Positions 24,677-31,439 of a DNA stretch of 31,439 bases are shown here, in pieces (position 1 is the first letter of the stretch; each line of letters starts with the position of its first letter). Under the pieces are notes generated by a model. The model worked only from the letters and a program-made list of their open reading frames with translations, had not been told where the DNA came from and made no database searches. A program made the translations under genes and the position numbers. Source of the stretch: a virus. Where the stretch lies: positions 1 to 31,439 of IMG/VR virus record IMGVR_UViG_3300023109_000079. One strand, given 5' to 3'.

Positions 24677-24747
24677 ATGCCATTATTTTATATGGCATTA
24701 ATTTTATATAACTTATTACGTTTCGACAATCGTCAACAATAAACGTA
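24677..24747 (+). promoter_or_regulatory. Structured leader of scaffold/capsid unit
   Basis: Two inverted repeats lie in the leader before the ATG at 24775: ATGCCAT / ATGGCAT (24677-24683 with 24692-24698, 8-nt loop), and TACGTTT / AAACGTA (24717-24723 with 24741-24747) enclosing GAC-AATC-GTC (24725-24734). Promoter-like ATTTTATATAAC lies at 24701-24712. The ATG is preceded by GAGGA (24766-24770), the clearest Shine-Dalgarno-like sequence in the window. A promoter with a transcript leader hairpin is the simplest reading. Confidence 0.4.
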
Positions 24748-24774
24748 TTTCCAACAATTTAATTTGAGGACAAA

Positions 24775-25896
24775 ATGGCAACAAATAGAGATTTGTTAAA
24801 AGAAGCAATTGCGGATGCTAAAGCAGTTAAAGAAACAGCTATTACAAACGCAAAACTGGCACTTGAAGAAGCGTTTTCACCTTATCTAAAAGAAAAGCTA
24901 TCTGCAAAGTTAGCCGAAATGGATGAAGAGGACGATTTAGAAGAAGCCAAAATGAAAACTGATGAAGCTAAAGAAGAAGCTAAAGAAGTTAAGAAAATGG
25001 ATGAAGCAGATGATGCTGAAGGGTACGAAGGCCAAATGGGCAAGAAAAAACTTGGTACTAAAGAAGTAGATGAAGCTGAAGAAATGGACGAAATGGATTT
25101 AGATGAATTATTAGCTGAACTCGACAACGAACTAAATGAAGATGCTCGTACAGATGCTGAAGAAGAGGGTTACCTCGACGGTATGAAAGACGAGAAAGAG
25201 GACGAAGAAGACAAAGACGAAGATGAAGAAATTGATCTTGAAGATATGTCAGAAGAAGACCTTAAATCGTTCATTGAAGACGTAATCGCAGACATGGTTA
25301 AAGATGGTGAATTAGAAGCAGGCGAAGAATTCGAAGTTGAAGACGAAGACGAAAGTGTTGACGTTGAAGACGATGTTGAAATCGATGTTGAAGATGAAGT
25401 AGACGTAGCTATGGATGAGAATGCTCGTACAGACGCTGAGGAAGAAGGCTACAAGGACGGTATGAAAGACGAGAAAGAAGATCTTGAAGAAGATGCTCGT
25501 ACAGATGCTGAAGAAGAAGGCTACAAAGACGGTATGAAAGACGAGAAAGAAGATCTTGAAAAAATGAAAGAAGAACTTAATGAATTAAAAAGTGAACTAA
25601 ATGAAGTTAACCTTTTAAACGCTAAGTTACTCTACACAAACAAGATATTCCGTTCTAAGAATTTGACTGAAAACCAAAAGGTTAAGGTTTTAGGTGCATT
25701 TGATAAGGCATCCAACGTAACAGAAGTTAAACTCGTATTTGAAACATTAAGCGAAGGTTTAACCACGACAAAGTCTGTTGTTAAGGAAAACTTAGGTAGA
25801 GCATCGAAAGCAATGGGGTCAGCTCCAATGAAAAAACCAATCTTAGAGGTTAACGATCAATTCAACAGATGGCAAAAACTTGCCGGAATTAAATAA
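24775..25896 (+). CDS. 22: Acidic prohead scaffold protein (gp22-like) with tandem repeats
   Basis: A 373-residue highly acidic protein directly before the major capsid gene, as in T4 where gp22 is the main prohead core scaffold. N-terminal helix (MATNRDLLKEAIADAKAVKETAI), then long D/E/K-rich stretches with three copies of a 21-residue unit beginning [DN]-ARTDAEEEGY, and a C-terminal coiled coil (LNELKSELNEVNLLNAKLLYTNKIFRSK) with a tail ending FNRWQKLAGIK. The acidic core is typical of scaffolds removed by proteolysis. T4 gp22 is about 270 residues, so this form is longer. A clear GAGGA ribosome-binding site and a structured leader precede it, suggesting high, regulated expression. Confidence 0.85.
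   Translation: MATNRDLLKEAIADAKAVKETAITNAKLALEEAFSPYLKEKLSAKLAEMDEEDDLEEAKMKTDEAKEEAKEVKKMDEADDAEGYEGQMGKKKLGTKEVDEAEEMDEMDLDELLAELDNELNEDARTDAEEEGYLDGMKDEKEDEEDKDEDEEIDLEDMSEEDLKSFIEDVIADMVKDGELEAGEEFEVEDEDESVDVEDDVEIDVEDEVDVAMDENARTDAEEEGYKDGMKDEKEDLEEDARTDAEEEGYKDGMKDEKEDLEKMKEELNELKSELNEVNLLNAKLLYTNKIFRSKNLTENQKVKVLGAFDKASNVTEVKLVFETLSEGLTTTKSVVKENLGRASKAMGSAPMKKPILEVNDQFNRWQKLAGIK
25141..25203 (+). repeat. Scaffold repeat unit 1
   Basis: 63 nt encoding DARTDAEEEGYLDGMKDEKED, one of three in-frame copies in the scaffold gene; unit 1 has L where units 2 and 3 have K. Confidence 0.85.
25420..25482 (+). repeat. Scaffold repeat unit 2
   Basis: 63 nt encoding NARTDAEEEGYKDGMKDEKED. Unit 3 follows 72 nt later, so units 2 and 3 form a tandem 24-residue repeat. 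Confidence 0.85.
25492..25554 (+). repeat. Scaffold repeat unit 3
   Basis: 63 nt encoding DARTDAEEEGYKDGMKDEKED, nearly identical to unit 2 at protein level and close in nucleotides, so a recent tandem duplication. Confidence 0.85.
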
Positions 25897-25921
25897 GTTT
25901 AAAATTTAAAATTAAAAAAAA

Positions 25922-27610
25922 ATGTCACAAGTAAACACATTATTAGAGTCTGCTGCTGGTTCATGGAAGAACATGCAGTCTGACGCTGCCAAATTAGCCG
26001 GAAAATGGGCTAAAACTGGCCTTTTAGAGGGTTTAGACGAGGTAAACAAAAACAATATGTCATTGTTATTGGAAAACCAAGCTAAACAACTCGTAACTGA
26101 AACTAACACTATTGCTACAAACTCATCATTTACTTCAGGTACTGAAGGTGAGAACTGGGCTGGTATCGCTTTACCATTGGTAAGAAAGGTATTTGGTTCA
26201 ATCGTAGCTAAAGAATTCGTTTCTGTACAACCAATGAACTTACCTTCAGGTCTAGTGTTCTTCTTAGATTTCCAATATGGAAATTCAAAAGAACCATTTA
26301 CTGCTGGTGATTCACTTTATGGTGATCGTAACGCTAGTGGTACTTATCCATTCTCAACTCCTGCAGCTGAAGGTGGTTTGTACGGTGCTGGTCGTTTCGC
26401 TTACTCAACTAACCAATTCTCAGCATCTGTTGATGTAACTGCATTAACTGATATTGCTGCTTCAACTTGGGAAGATGTAAATTTAGACGGTCCTTTATCA
26501 GCTTCAATTGCTGCTGGTAATGTACTTTCTACATTAACTATCGAAGCTGGTGATTTAACTAACCCAGATTTAGACGGTGTTAGAGCATTTATTCCAGTAT
26601 CTGCTTCTTCAGCTTACGTTGAAACTGCTCTTTACCAAACTTACACTAAGTTTGTTGAAGGTACAGGTGGTTTAGCTGATACTATCCAGTTTGTATTTGC
26701 TGTTGATGTAGCTGCTGCTGCTGATGGTACTTTCGAGGTATATTACAATCAAAATACTGCTGATGATAGAAGAGGTGATTTCGAGGAAGCTCCTAACCAG
26801 TTCCCTTCTGCACCTAACTCTTTGAGCCAAACTCAAATTGTAATTCCTGAGATTAATGTTAAAATGCAATCTCAAGCGATCACAGCTAAAACTAAAAAGT
26901 TGAAAGCTGTATGGACGCCGGAATTTGCACAAGATTTAGCTGCATACCAAAACATCGATGCTGAAGCTGAATTAACAAACATCATGAGTGAGTACATTTC
27001 AATGGAAATTGATTTGGAAATCTTAGATATGTTAATCGCTGATGCTGCTGCAGGTACTGAGTACTGGACAGCTAAAAACAACGGTGTTTATAATGGTGCA
27101 GGTGGATTTGATTTCCCATCAGCAACATCACAAACAGGTTTCTACAACTCACAAGGTGAGTGGTTCCAAACTTTAGGAACTAAAATGCAGAAATTATCTA
27201 ACAAGATTCACCAATTAACTCTTAGAGGTGGTGCTAACTTCTTAGTAACTTCTCCAACTGTAGCAACTATCCTAGAATCAATCCCAGGATTTGCTTCTAA
27301 CGGAAACGGTGATGCTGCTCAAGCAGAATATGCTTTCGGTGTACAGAAAATCGGTACAATCAACAACCGTTACAAAGTATACAAAAATCCATACTTCACG
27401 GATAACTTGATCTTAATGGGTTATAGAGGTTCTCAGTTCCTAGAAACAGGTGCTGTATTCTCTCCATACATTCCATTAATCATGACTCCTCTAGTATACG
27501 ATCCAGAAACGTTTACACCACGTAAAGGTTTGATGACTCGTTACGCTAAGAAGATGTTACGTCCTGAGTACTATGGTAAGATCTACGTTAGTGGATTAGA
27601 AACTATCTAA
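25922..27610 (+). CDS. 23: Major capsid protein (T4 gp23-like)
   Basis: A 562-residue HK97-fold capsid protein. The N-terminus aligns with T4 gp23: GKWAKTGLLEGLDEV and LLLENQ parallel the T4 prodomain. QLVTE/T (E60) parallels the T4 site (FLTE/A at 65), so a prodomain of 60 residues is predicted to be removed by gp21. The mature part begins with NSSFTSGTEGENWAG, then ALPLVRKVFGSIVAKEFVSVQPMNLPSG, the gp23 signature for the N-arm and E-loop start, and later ITAKTKKLKAVWTPEFAQDL with AYQNIDAEAEL. By eye, codon use looks richer in C-ending codons than its neighbours, as for a highly expressed gene. A-rich leader; strong terminator follows. Confidence 0.96.
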   Translation: MSQVNTLLESAAGSWKNMQSDAAKLAGKWAKTGLLEGLDEVNKNNMSLLLENQAKQLVTETNTIATNSSFTSGTEGENWAGIALPLVRKVFGSIVAKEFVSVQPMNLPSGLVFFLDFQYGNSKEPFTAGDSLYGDRNASGTYPFSTPAAEGGLYGAGRFAYSTNQFSASVDVTALTDIAASTWEDVNLDGPLSASIAAGNVLSTLTIEAGDLTNPDLDGVRAFIPVSASSAYVETALYQTYTKFVEGTGGLADTIQFVFAVDVAAAADGTFEVYYNQNTADDRRGDFEEAPNQFPSAPNSLSQTQIVIPEINVKMQSQAITAKTKKLKAVWTPEFAQDLAAYQNIDAEAELTNIMSEYISMEIDLEILDMLIADAAAGTEYWTAKNNGVYNGAGGFDFPSATSQTGFYNSQGEWFQTLGTKMQKLSNKIHQLTLRGGANFLVTSPTVATILESIPGFASNGNGDAAQAEYAFGVQKIGTINNRYKVYKNPYFTDNLILMGYRGSQFLETGAVFSPYIPLIMTPLVYDPETFTPRKGLMTRYAKKMLRPEYYGKIYVSGLETI

Positions 27611-27635
27611 GATAAACTTAGATTAATATCTTAAG

Positions 27636-27664
27636 AAGACCCGCGCAAGCGGGTCTTTTTTTTT
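27636..27664 (+). terminator. Rho-independent terminator after capsid gene
   Basis: A perfect 9-bp stem (AAGACCCGC / GCGGGTCTT) with a GCAA tetraloop and a run of nine Ts. It lies 25 nt after the capsid stop and closes the scaffold/capsid unit. Confidence 0.93.
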
Positions 27665-27707
27665 CATATGTATAATCGATAAAAGTTATTATATAAAATT
27701 TAAAATT

Positions 27708-28442
27708 ATGGCATCGAAACCTCATACAGATGAAGTGCATAGGAAACAAAGAGTAGTGAAAAACCCAATAAAATTTAAAATCACATTAAACGAAGAACAA
27801 AAAGAAGCTAAAGCTAAAATATTAGAAAATACTATAACGATGCTAGCTGGTAAAGCAGGTTCGGGTAAAACATTATTAGCAGTTCAAGTTGCATTAGATG
27901 GTCTTCTTAGAAGACATTATGAAAAAATTATAATTACTAGACCTACAGTATCAAAAGAAGAAATAGGATTTTTACCTGGTGATTTACGAGAAAAAATGGA
28001 TCCTTGGATTCAACCAATATACCAGAATATGTTTGTTTTATATGATAAAGAAAAAGTAGAAAAACTTATTGAAGATGGTAAAATTGAAATTGTACCTTTA
28101 GCATTTATGAGAGGTAGAACATTTTTAGATTCATGTATAATTGTAGATGAAGCCCAAAATGTTACTCATGAACAAATGGAAATGATAGCAACTAGAATTG
28201 GTTTGCGTTCTAAAATGATTATATGTGGTGATGATCATCAAGTTGATTTAAAATCAAAACGGGAATCTGGATTTAGGTTTTTATATAAATCAATGAGAAA
28301 AATCAAAAATGCAATAGGAATAACATTGATGCAAAATCATAGAGACCCAATTGTTGATGACTTAATCCAGATATATGAAGAAGCAAGTGCTCAAGGTATT
28401 AAATTAGGATCTTCTGGTACTAGTGGAAAAACTAAAAAATAG
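27708..28442 (+). CDS. phoH: PhoH-like P-loop ATPase
   Basis: A 244-residue PhoH-family ATPase/putative RNA helicase-related protein. Walker A is GKAGSGKT; RPTVSKEEIGFLPGDLREKMDPW is the PhoH signature; Walker B is CIIVDEAQNVT; and GDDHQVDLK and LMQNHRDPIVDDLI complete the family motifs. Its role in phages is unproven; links to phosphate stress and RNA metabolism are proposed. PhoH is common in marine T4-like phages. It starts with ATTATG after the terminator, as a separate unit between capsid and neck genes. Confidence 0.95.
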   Translation: MASKPHTDEVHRKQRVVKNPIKFKITLNEEQKEAKAKILENTITMLAGKAGSGKTLLAVQVALDGLLRRHYEKIIITRPTVSKEEIGFLPGDLREKMDPWIQPIYQNMFVLYDKEKVEKLIEDGKIEIVPLAFMRGRTFLDSCIIVDEAQNVTHEQMEMIATRIGLRSKMIICGDDHQVDLKSKRESGFRFLYKSMRKIKNAIGITLMQNHRDPIVDDLIQIYEEASAQGIKLGSSGTSGKTKK

Positions 28443-28463
28443 TAACTAGTCCATTTTCCTTTC

Positions 28464-28474
28464 ATATTTATAAC
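28464..28474 (+). promoter_or_regulatory. Candidate late promoter, ATATTTATAAC motif
   Basis: ATATTTATAAC is in the 40-nt gap after phoH and ends 8 nt before the neck-protein ATG at 28483. This spacing is shorter than at the other sites, so the transcript leader would be very short. Confidence 0.45.
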
Positions 28475-28482
28475 TAAAAAAT

Positions 28483-29976
28483 ATGGCTAATATTCCTATA
28501 TATACAGGCTCAGTTGACTTTAATAACGTATCTGCATCCTATTATAATACTCCACCTACAGGTAGTTCTCCAACTCCCTTTGGATTTTATGATAACGATG
28601 TTCAATTTCAAGATGATGCTAATAAAGTAACTGATTTTTGTGCTCGAAGATTAGGTTATCCTATTGAAAATGTTGAATTACAAGATATCCAATTTTGGGC
28701 TGCTTTTGAAGAAGCAGTTACAACCTACGGTAATGAATTATATGCTTTTAAAGTAAGAGATAATATGTTGTCTCTTGAAGGTGTACCTACAGGCTCCAAT
28801 TTAAATCATACTTTAGTTACTCCTACAATGGCTTCCATTGTTCGTTTATCAGAACAATATGGTGAAGAAGCAGGAGTAGGTGGTAATGTAGATTGGTATA
28901 GTGGCTCTGTTAAATTAGAAGCAGGGGTTCAAGATTATGATTTAGGCCAATGGGCTTTAGATAATAATATCAGTGGAGGTATAGAAATAAAAGAAGTATT
29001 CTATCAAGATGTTCCCGCAGTAAATGAAATGTATACTCCATATGGTGCTACTTTTGGATTTGATGGTGATGCTGCTGCATTTGCTTTTATGGGAGGAGGA
29101 TATGGGTATGGAGATAATTTCTTAATGATGCCATTAAGTTACGATATGCAAACTATACAGGCTATTGAAATGTCAAATCAAGTTAGATTATCTAATTATA
29201 CATTCCAATTAGTTAATAATAAGTTAAGAATATTCCCTATACCCAGTTATAATAGAACTATATCCGGTCAATTAGTAACTACAAGAGATGCTTTACTATC
29301 ATCATTAGTTAATATTACTGATGGGGTTAATGGTATATATTCAGTTTCACCTTCAACTTCAGGAGATGGAGGAGGAGCTTTACTATCTGTAACTATTTCA
29401 GGTAGTGTAATTACTAGTATAATAGCATCTAAAGGAGGTTCAAGTTACATTGCTGGGGATACATTAACTATTCCTGTAAATAGTTTAGGAACAGGTTCAT
29501 CTGAAGTTATTATAACTTTACAAACAGATGATGTAACTAACTTTTTAGTAGGAAATAATGTAAATCTTTGGTTCCGTTATATTAAAAATGAAGAAAGAAC
29601 AATGTCAGCTATTAAAGAAAATACAGATGGTGTTGTTACAAATGAATCTAATGTCCCATATGGTAACCCTATATACACTCAGATAAATTCAATCGGTAGA
29701 AGTTGGATATTTGAATACACATTAGCTATTGTAAAAGAAACATTAGGATATGTTAGAGGTAAATATGCAACAGTCCCAATCCCCGGAGCTGAAGTAACAT
29801 TAAACCAGAGTGATTTATTATCCGCAGCTACAGCAGAAAAAAATTCTTTAATAGAAAGACTAAGAACTTATTTTGATGAAACTTCAAGACAAAGATTATT
29901 AGAAAGAAGACAAGCAGAATCAGTAGCACGTGTGGATGAATTAAACAATGTACCCATGACAATATTTATAGGTTAA
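28483..29976 (+). CDS. 13: Neck protein (gp13-like) with inserted beta domain
   Basis: A 497-residue protein in the place of T4 gp13 (head completion, about 309 residues), before the gp14- and gp15-like genes. Helical parts FCARRLGYPIENVELQDIQFWAAFEEAVTTYG and a C-terminal region (RSWIFEYTLAIVKETLGYVRGKYATVP, ATAEKNSLIERLRTYFDETS) resemble neck proteins of marine T4-like phages. Between KLRIFPIPSYNRTISG and NLWFRYIKNEERTM (nt about 29270-29560) lies an inserted roughly 95-residue G/S/T-rich beta segment with GGSSYIAGDTLTIP, a repeat type common in phage fibre-like proteins. gp13 assignment by context plus general similarity. Confidence 0.7.
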   Translation: MANIPIYTGSVDFNNVSASYYNTPPTGSSPTPFGFYDNDVQFQDDANKVTDFCARRLGYPIENVELQDIQFWAAFEEAVTTYGNELYAFKVRDNMLSLEGVPTGSNLNHTLVTPTMASIVRLSEQYGEEAGVGGNVDWYSGSVKLEAGVQDYDLGQWALDNNISGGIEIKEVFYQDVPAVNEMYTPYGATFGFDGDAAAFAFMGGGYGYGDNFLMMPLSYDMQTIQAIEMSNQVRLSNYTFQLVNNKLRIFPIPSYNRTISGQLVTTRDALLSSLVNITDGVNGIYSVSPSTSGDGGGALLSVTISGSVITSIIASKGGSSYIAGDTLTIPVNSLGTGSSEVIITLQTDDVTNFLVGNNVNLWFRYIKNEERTMSAIKENTDGVVTNESNVPYGNPIYTQINSIGRSWIFEYTLAIVKETLGYVRGKYATVPIPGAEVTLNQSDLLSAATAEKNSLIERLRTYFDETSRQRLLERRQAESVARVDELNNVPMTIFIG

Positions 29977-29977
29977 T

Positions 29978-30568
29978 ATGGCATTATACGGAGAAGCAAG
30001 AGATATAAGTTTTTTTAGACACGTAAACCGTGAGCTAATGGGGAATATCATCTCCGAACAAGTTGTTTATTACAAATATAAATTAGCTGAAACTAAAGTA
30101 AATATGTATGGTGAAGCTGCTGAAGGTAGAAACTTTATGGCCCCTGTAACATTAAATGCTTTAATTGAAAGATCAGAACAAGAATTCCCTGAAAGTGATT
30201 TAGGTGTAGATTTTAATTGGAATATTATATTTAAATTTCTAAGAGATGATTTACTAAATAAAAACCCAGAAACAGATAATTTAGTTGATAATGTATATGG
30301 AGCAGATTTAGTTCCTGAAGTAGGAGATATTATTATGTATAATGATGGGTATTACGAAGTAGATAATACAAACGCAAATCAATATTTTGTAGGTAAAAAT
30401 CCCGATTATCCTTATAATGATGATAATGGTAATAACCCATTATCTAAACAAAACACCCCAGAACACCCAGCATGGAATTTAGGTAATTTTGGATATAGTG
30501 TTTCTATTATTTGTCAAACACATTATGTCCCTGGGGATAGAGTTAATATTATGAAAGAAAGATTATAA
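29978..30568 (+). CDS. 14: Neck protein (gp14-like)
   Basis: A 196-residue protein one base after the previous stop and coupled to the next gene (TAATG). EVGDIIMYNDGYYEVDNTNANQYFVGK matches the conserved beta region of T4-like neck/head-closure proteins, which bridge portal and tail. The N-terminus (MALYGEARDISFFRHVNRELMGNIISEQVVYYKYKL) and the beta-rich C-terminus (YSVSIICQTHYVPGDRVNI) also fit. T4 gp14 is about 256 residues. Context (after gp13-, before gp15-like) supports it. Confidence 0.75.
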   Translation: MALYGEARDISFFRHVNRELMGNIISEQVVYYKYKLAETKVNMYGEAAEGRNFMAPVTLNALIERSEQEFPESDLGVDFNWNIIFKFLRDDLLNKNPETDNLVDNVYGADLVPEVGDIIMYNDGYYEVDNTNANQYFVGKNPDYPYNDDNGNNPLSKQNTPEHPAWNLGNFGYSVSIICQTHYVPGDRVNIMKERL

Positions 30569-31439
30569 TGGCTGAAAGAAAACCCATACCAAAAACTCAA
30601 GAAGAGATTAGTATATCTAAACAAAACCCATTTGATAAACAAATGGGAAATCCTAACTTATCAAATGATAAGTTTAATAGAGGTACTAAAACTTCATTTA
30701 ATGGAGATACAGTAAAGCCATTATCGATTGGTATACAAGACATAGATGAATCTATTTTTTATTATTTTGATAATGTTATTAAACCATCTGTAATACAGAA
30801 TGGTGAACGTTTACCTGTGCCTATAATATATGGTGCTCCTGAAAAATGGAAATCATACCAAAAAGATGGTTATTATAGAGATAACAAAGGTAAAATAATG
30901 GCTCCTCTTATTATGTTTAAGCGTGTGTCGATGGAAAAAAATAGACAGATTGCTAATAAATTAGATGCTAATAACCCTAATAATTTTAATATATTTGGAG
31001 AAAAATATAGCAAAACCAATGAATATGACCAATTCTCAGTACTTAATAATAGAAAACCTATAAAAACCTATTATGCATCTGTAGTCCCTGATTATTTAAC
31101 ATTAAATTACAGTTGTGTTGTATTTACATACTATGTAGAGCATCTAAATAAAATTGTAGAATCAATCGAATATGCATCTGATGCTTATTGGGGTGATCCT
31201 GAAAGATTTAAATTTAGAGCTATGATTGATTCATTTGATTTTCAAACAGAAGCTCAACAAAATACTGAACGTGTGGTTCGTAGTACTTTTAATATTAAAT
31301 TAAATGGATATATAGTACCTGAAGTATTACAAAAAGATTTAAATGGAATAAATAAATATTCAGAAAAATCAAAATTAATATTCTCATTAGAAACGGAGAT
31401 GTCTCCTGATTTTTACACAGGAAAAATAACAGGTAATAG
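30568..31439 (+). CDS. 15: Tail completion / sheath terminator (gp15-like), 3' partial
   Basis: Open from the ATG at 30568 (overlapping the gp14-like stop as TAATG) to the window edge, 290 codons and two bases. The apparent final TAG is out of frame, so the gene continues. LPVPIIYGAPEKW, then LNYSCVVFTYYVEHLNKIVESI and the C-terminal VRSTFNIKLNGYIVPE parallel T4 gp15 (VPITYASKEH; YELSIFTRYEDDMFQIVEQI; LTFEVNGWMYPP). gp15 terminates the tail tube and sheath and binds the neck. The N-terminal 40 residues (basic, N/Q-rich) have no T4 counterpart. Confidence 0.8.
   Translation, partial: MAERKPIPKTQEEISISKQNPFDKQMGNPNLSNDKFNRGTKTSFNGDTVKPLSIGIQDIDESIFYYFDNVIKPSVIQNGERLPVPIIYGAPEKWKSYQKDGYYRDNKGKIMAPLIMFKRVSMEKNRQIANKLDANNPNNFNIFGEKYSKTNEYDQFSVLNNRKPIKTYYASVVPDYLTLNYSCVVFTYYVEHLNKIVESIEYASDAYWGDPERFKFRAMIDSFDFQTEAQQNTERVVRSTFNIKLNGYIVPEVLQKDLNGINKYSEKSKLIFSLETEMSPDFYTGKITGN

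Noticed and set aside
25141-25554. CRISPR-like direct repeats
   Set aside because: Repeats are in frame in the scaffold gene, encode a conserved peptide and have no spacer structure.
6834-28474. TATAAATA on the minus strand as antisense T4 late promoters
   Set aside because: No minus-strand genes follow these sites, while each lies just before a plus-strand start; a plus-strand role is simpler.
1-31439. tRNA genes, integrase, attachment sites, insertion sequences or replication origin
   Set aside because: No cloverleaf-like or recombinase sequence was noticed, and nearly all bases are in plus-strand genes; a tRNA scan would confirm.
31429-31439. TAG at the window end as the stop of the gp15-like gene
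   Set aside because: In the gene's frame the last codons read GGT AAT AG-, so the TAG is out of frame and the gene runs past the edge.

Overview
The window is a contiguous part of a T4-like (myovirus, Straboviridae-related) phage genome. All genes are on the + strand and tightly packed, and the DNA is AT-rich. The identifying set is large terminase (gp17), portal (gp20), prohead protease (gp21), acidic scaffold (gp22-like), major capsid protein (gp23), PhoH, and neck/tail-completion proteins (gp13-, gp14- and gp15-like), in essentially T4 morphogenetic order. Most start codons follow A/T-rich leaders (often [AG]TTATG or TAAAAAATAAATG) without a clear Shine-Dalgarno sequence. With a small Hc1-like basic protein, this suggests a Bacteroidota (flavobacterium-like), probably aquatic, host. 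That host assignment is inference.

Layout. (1) Nt 1-12981: an accessory block of about 14 genes: a multidomain metallopeptidase/zinc-ribbon/HAD protein cut by the window edge, zinc-finger and GAF-like proteins, several large poorly known proteins, basic Lys-rich proteins, an EF-hand protein and an Hc1-like protein. (2) Nt 13031-13780: one isolated gene with its own candidate promoter and a strong terminator. (3) Nt 13815-16698: a metabolic cassette with a COG2509-type FAD oxidoreductase, a DGPA-motif protein, a cupin, a small unknown and an AAA_28-like P-loop kinase. (4) Nt 16727-24563: coiled-coil protein, membrane-anchored protein, terminase, portal, three prohead-region proteins and the prohead protease, closed by a terminator. 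(5) Nt 24775-27664: scaffold and major capsid protein, closed by a terminator. (6) Nt 27708-31439: PhoH and the neck/tail-completion genes, the last cut by the window edge.

Most interesting hypothesis: many accessory proteins start with a short T4-like capsid-targeting-type helix (M-K-x-[F/Y/L]...) and carry L/I-x-E sites, notably LNE followed by A/G/D/S/E. These resemble the T4 gp21 cleavage consensus and often fall at apparent domain boundaries. Together with their basic, two-cysteine C-terminal modules, this suggests that the block encodes capsid-internal cargo, some of it as polyproteins matured by the gp21 protease at 23964-24563. A second unusual signal is a 12-residue motif (NSSF-x-SGTEGEN) shared by the major capsid protein and the unknown protein at 22230-23195. 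No stretch above 300 bases lacks a gene, and no tRNA, CRISPR array, integrase or insertion sequence was seen.
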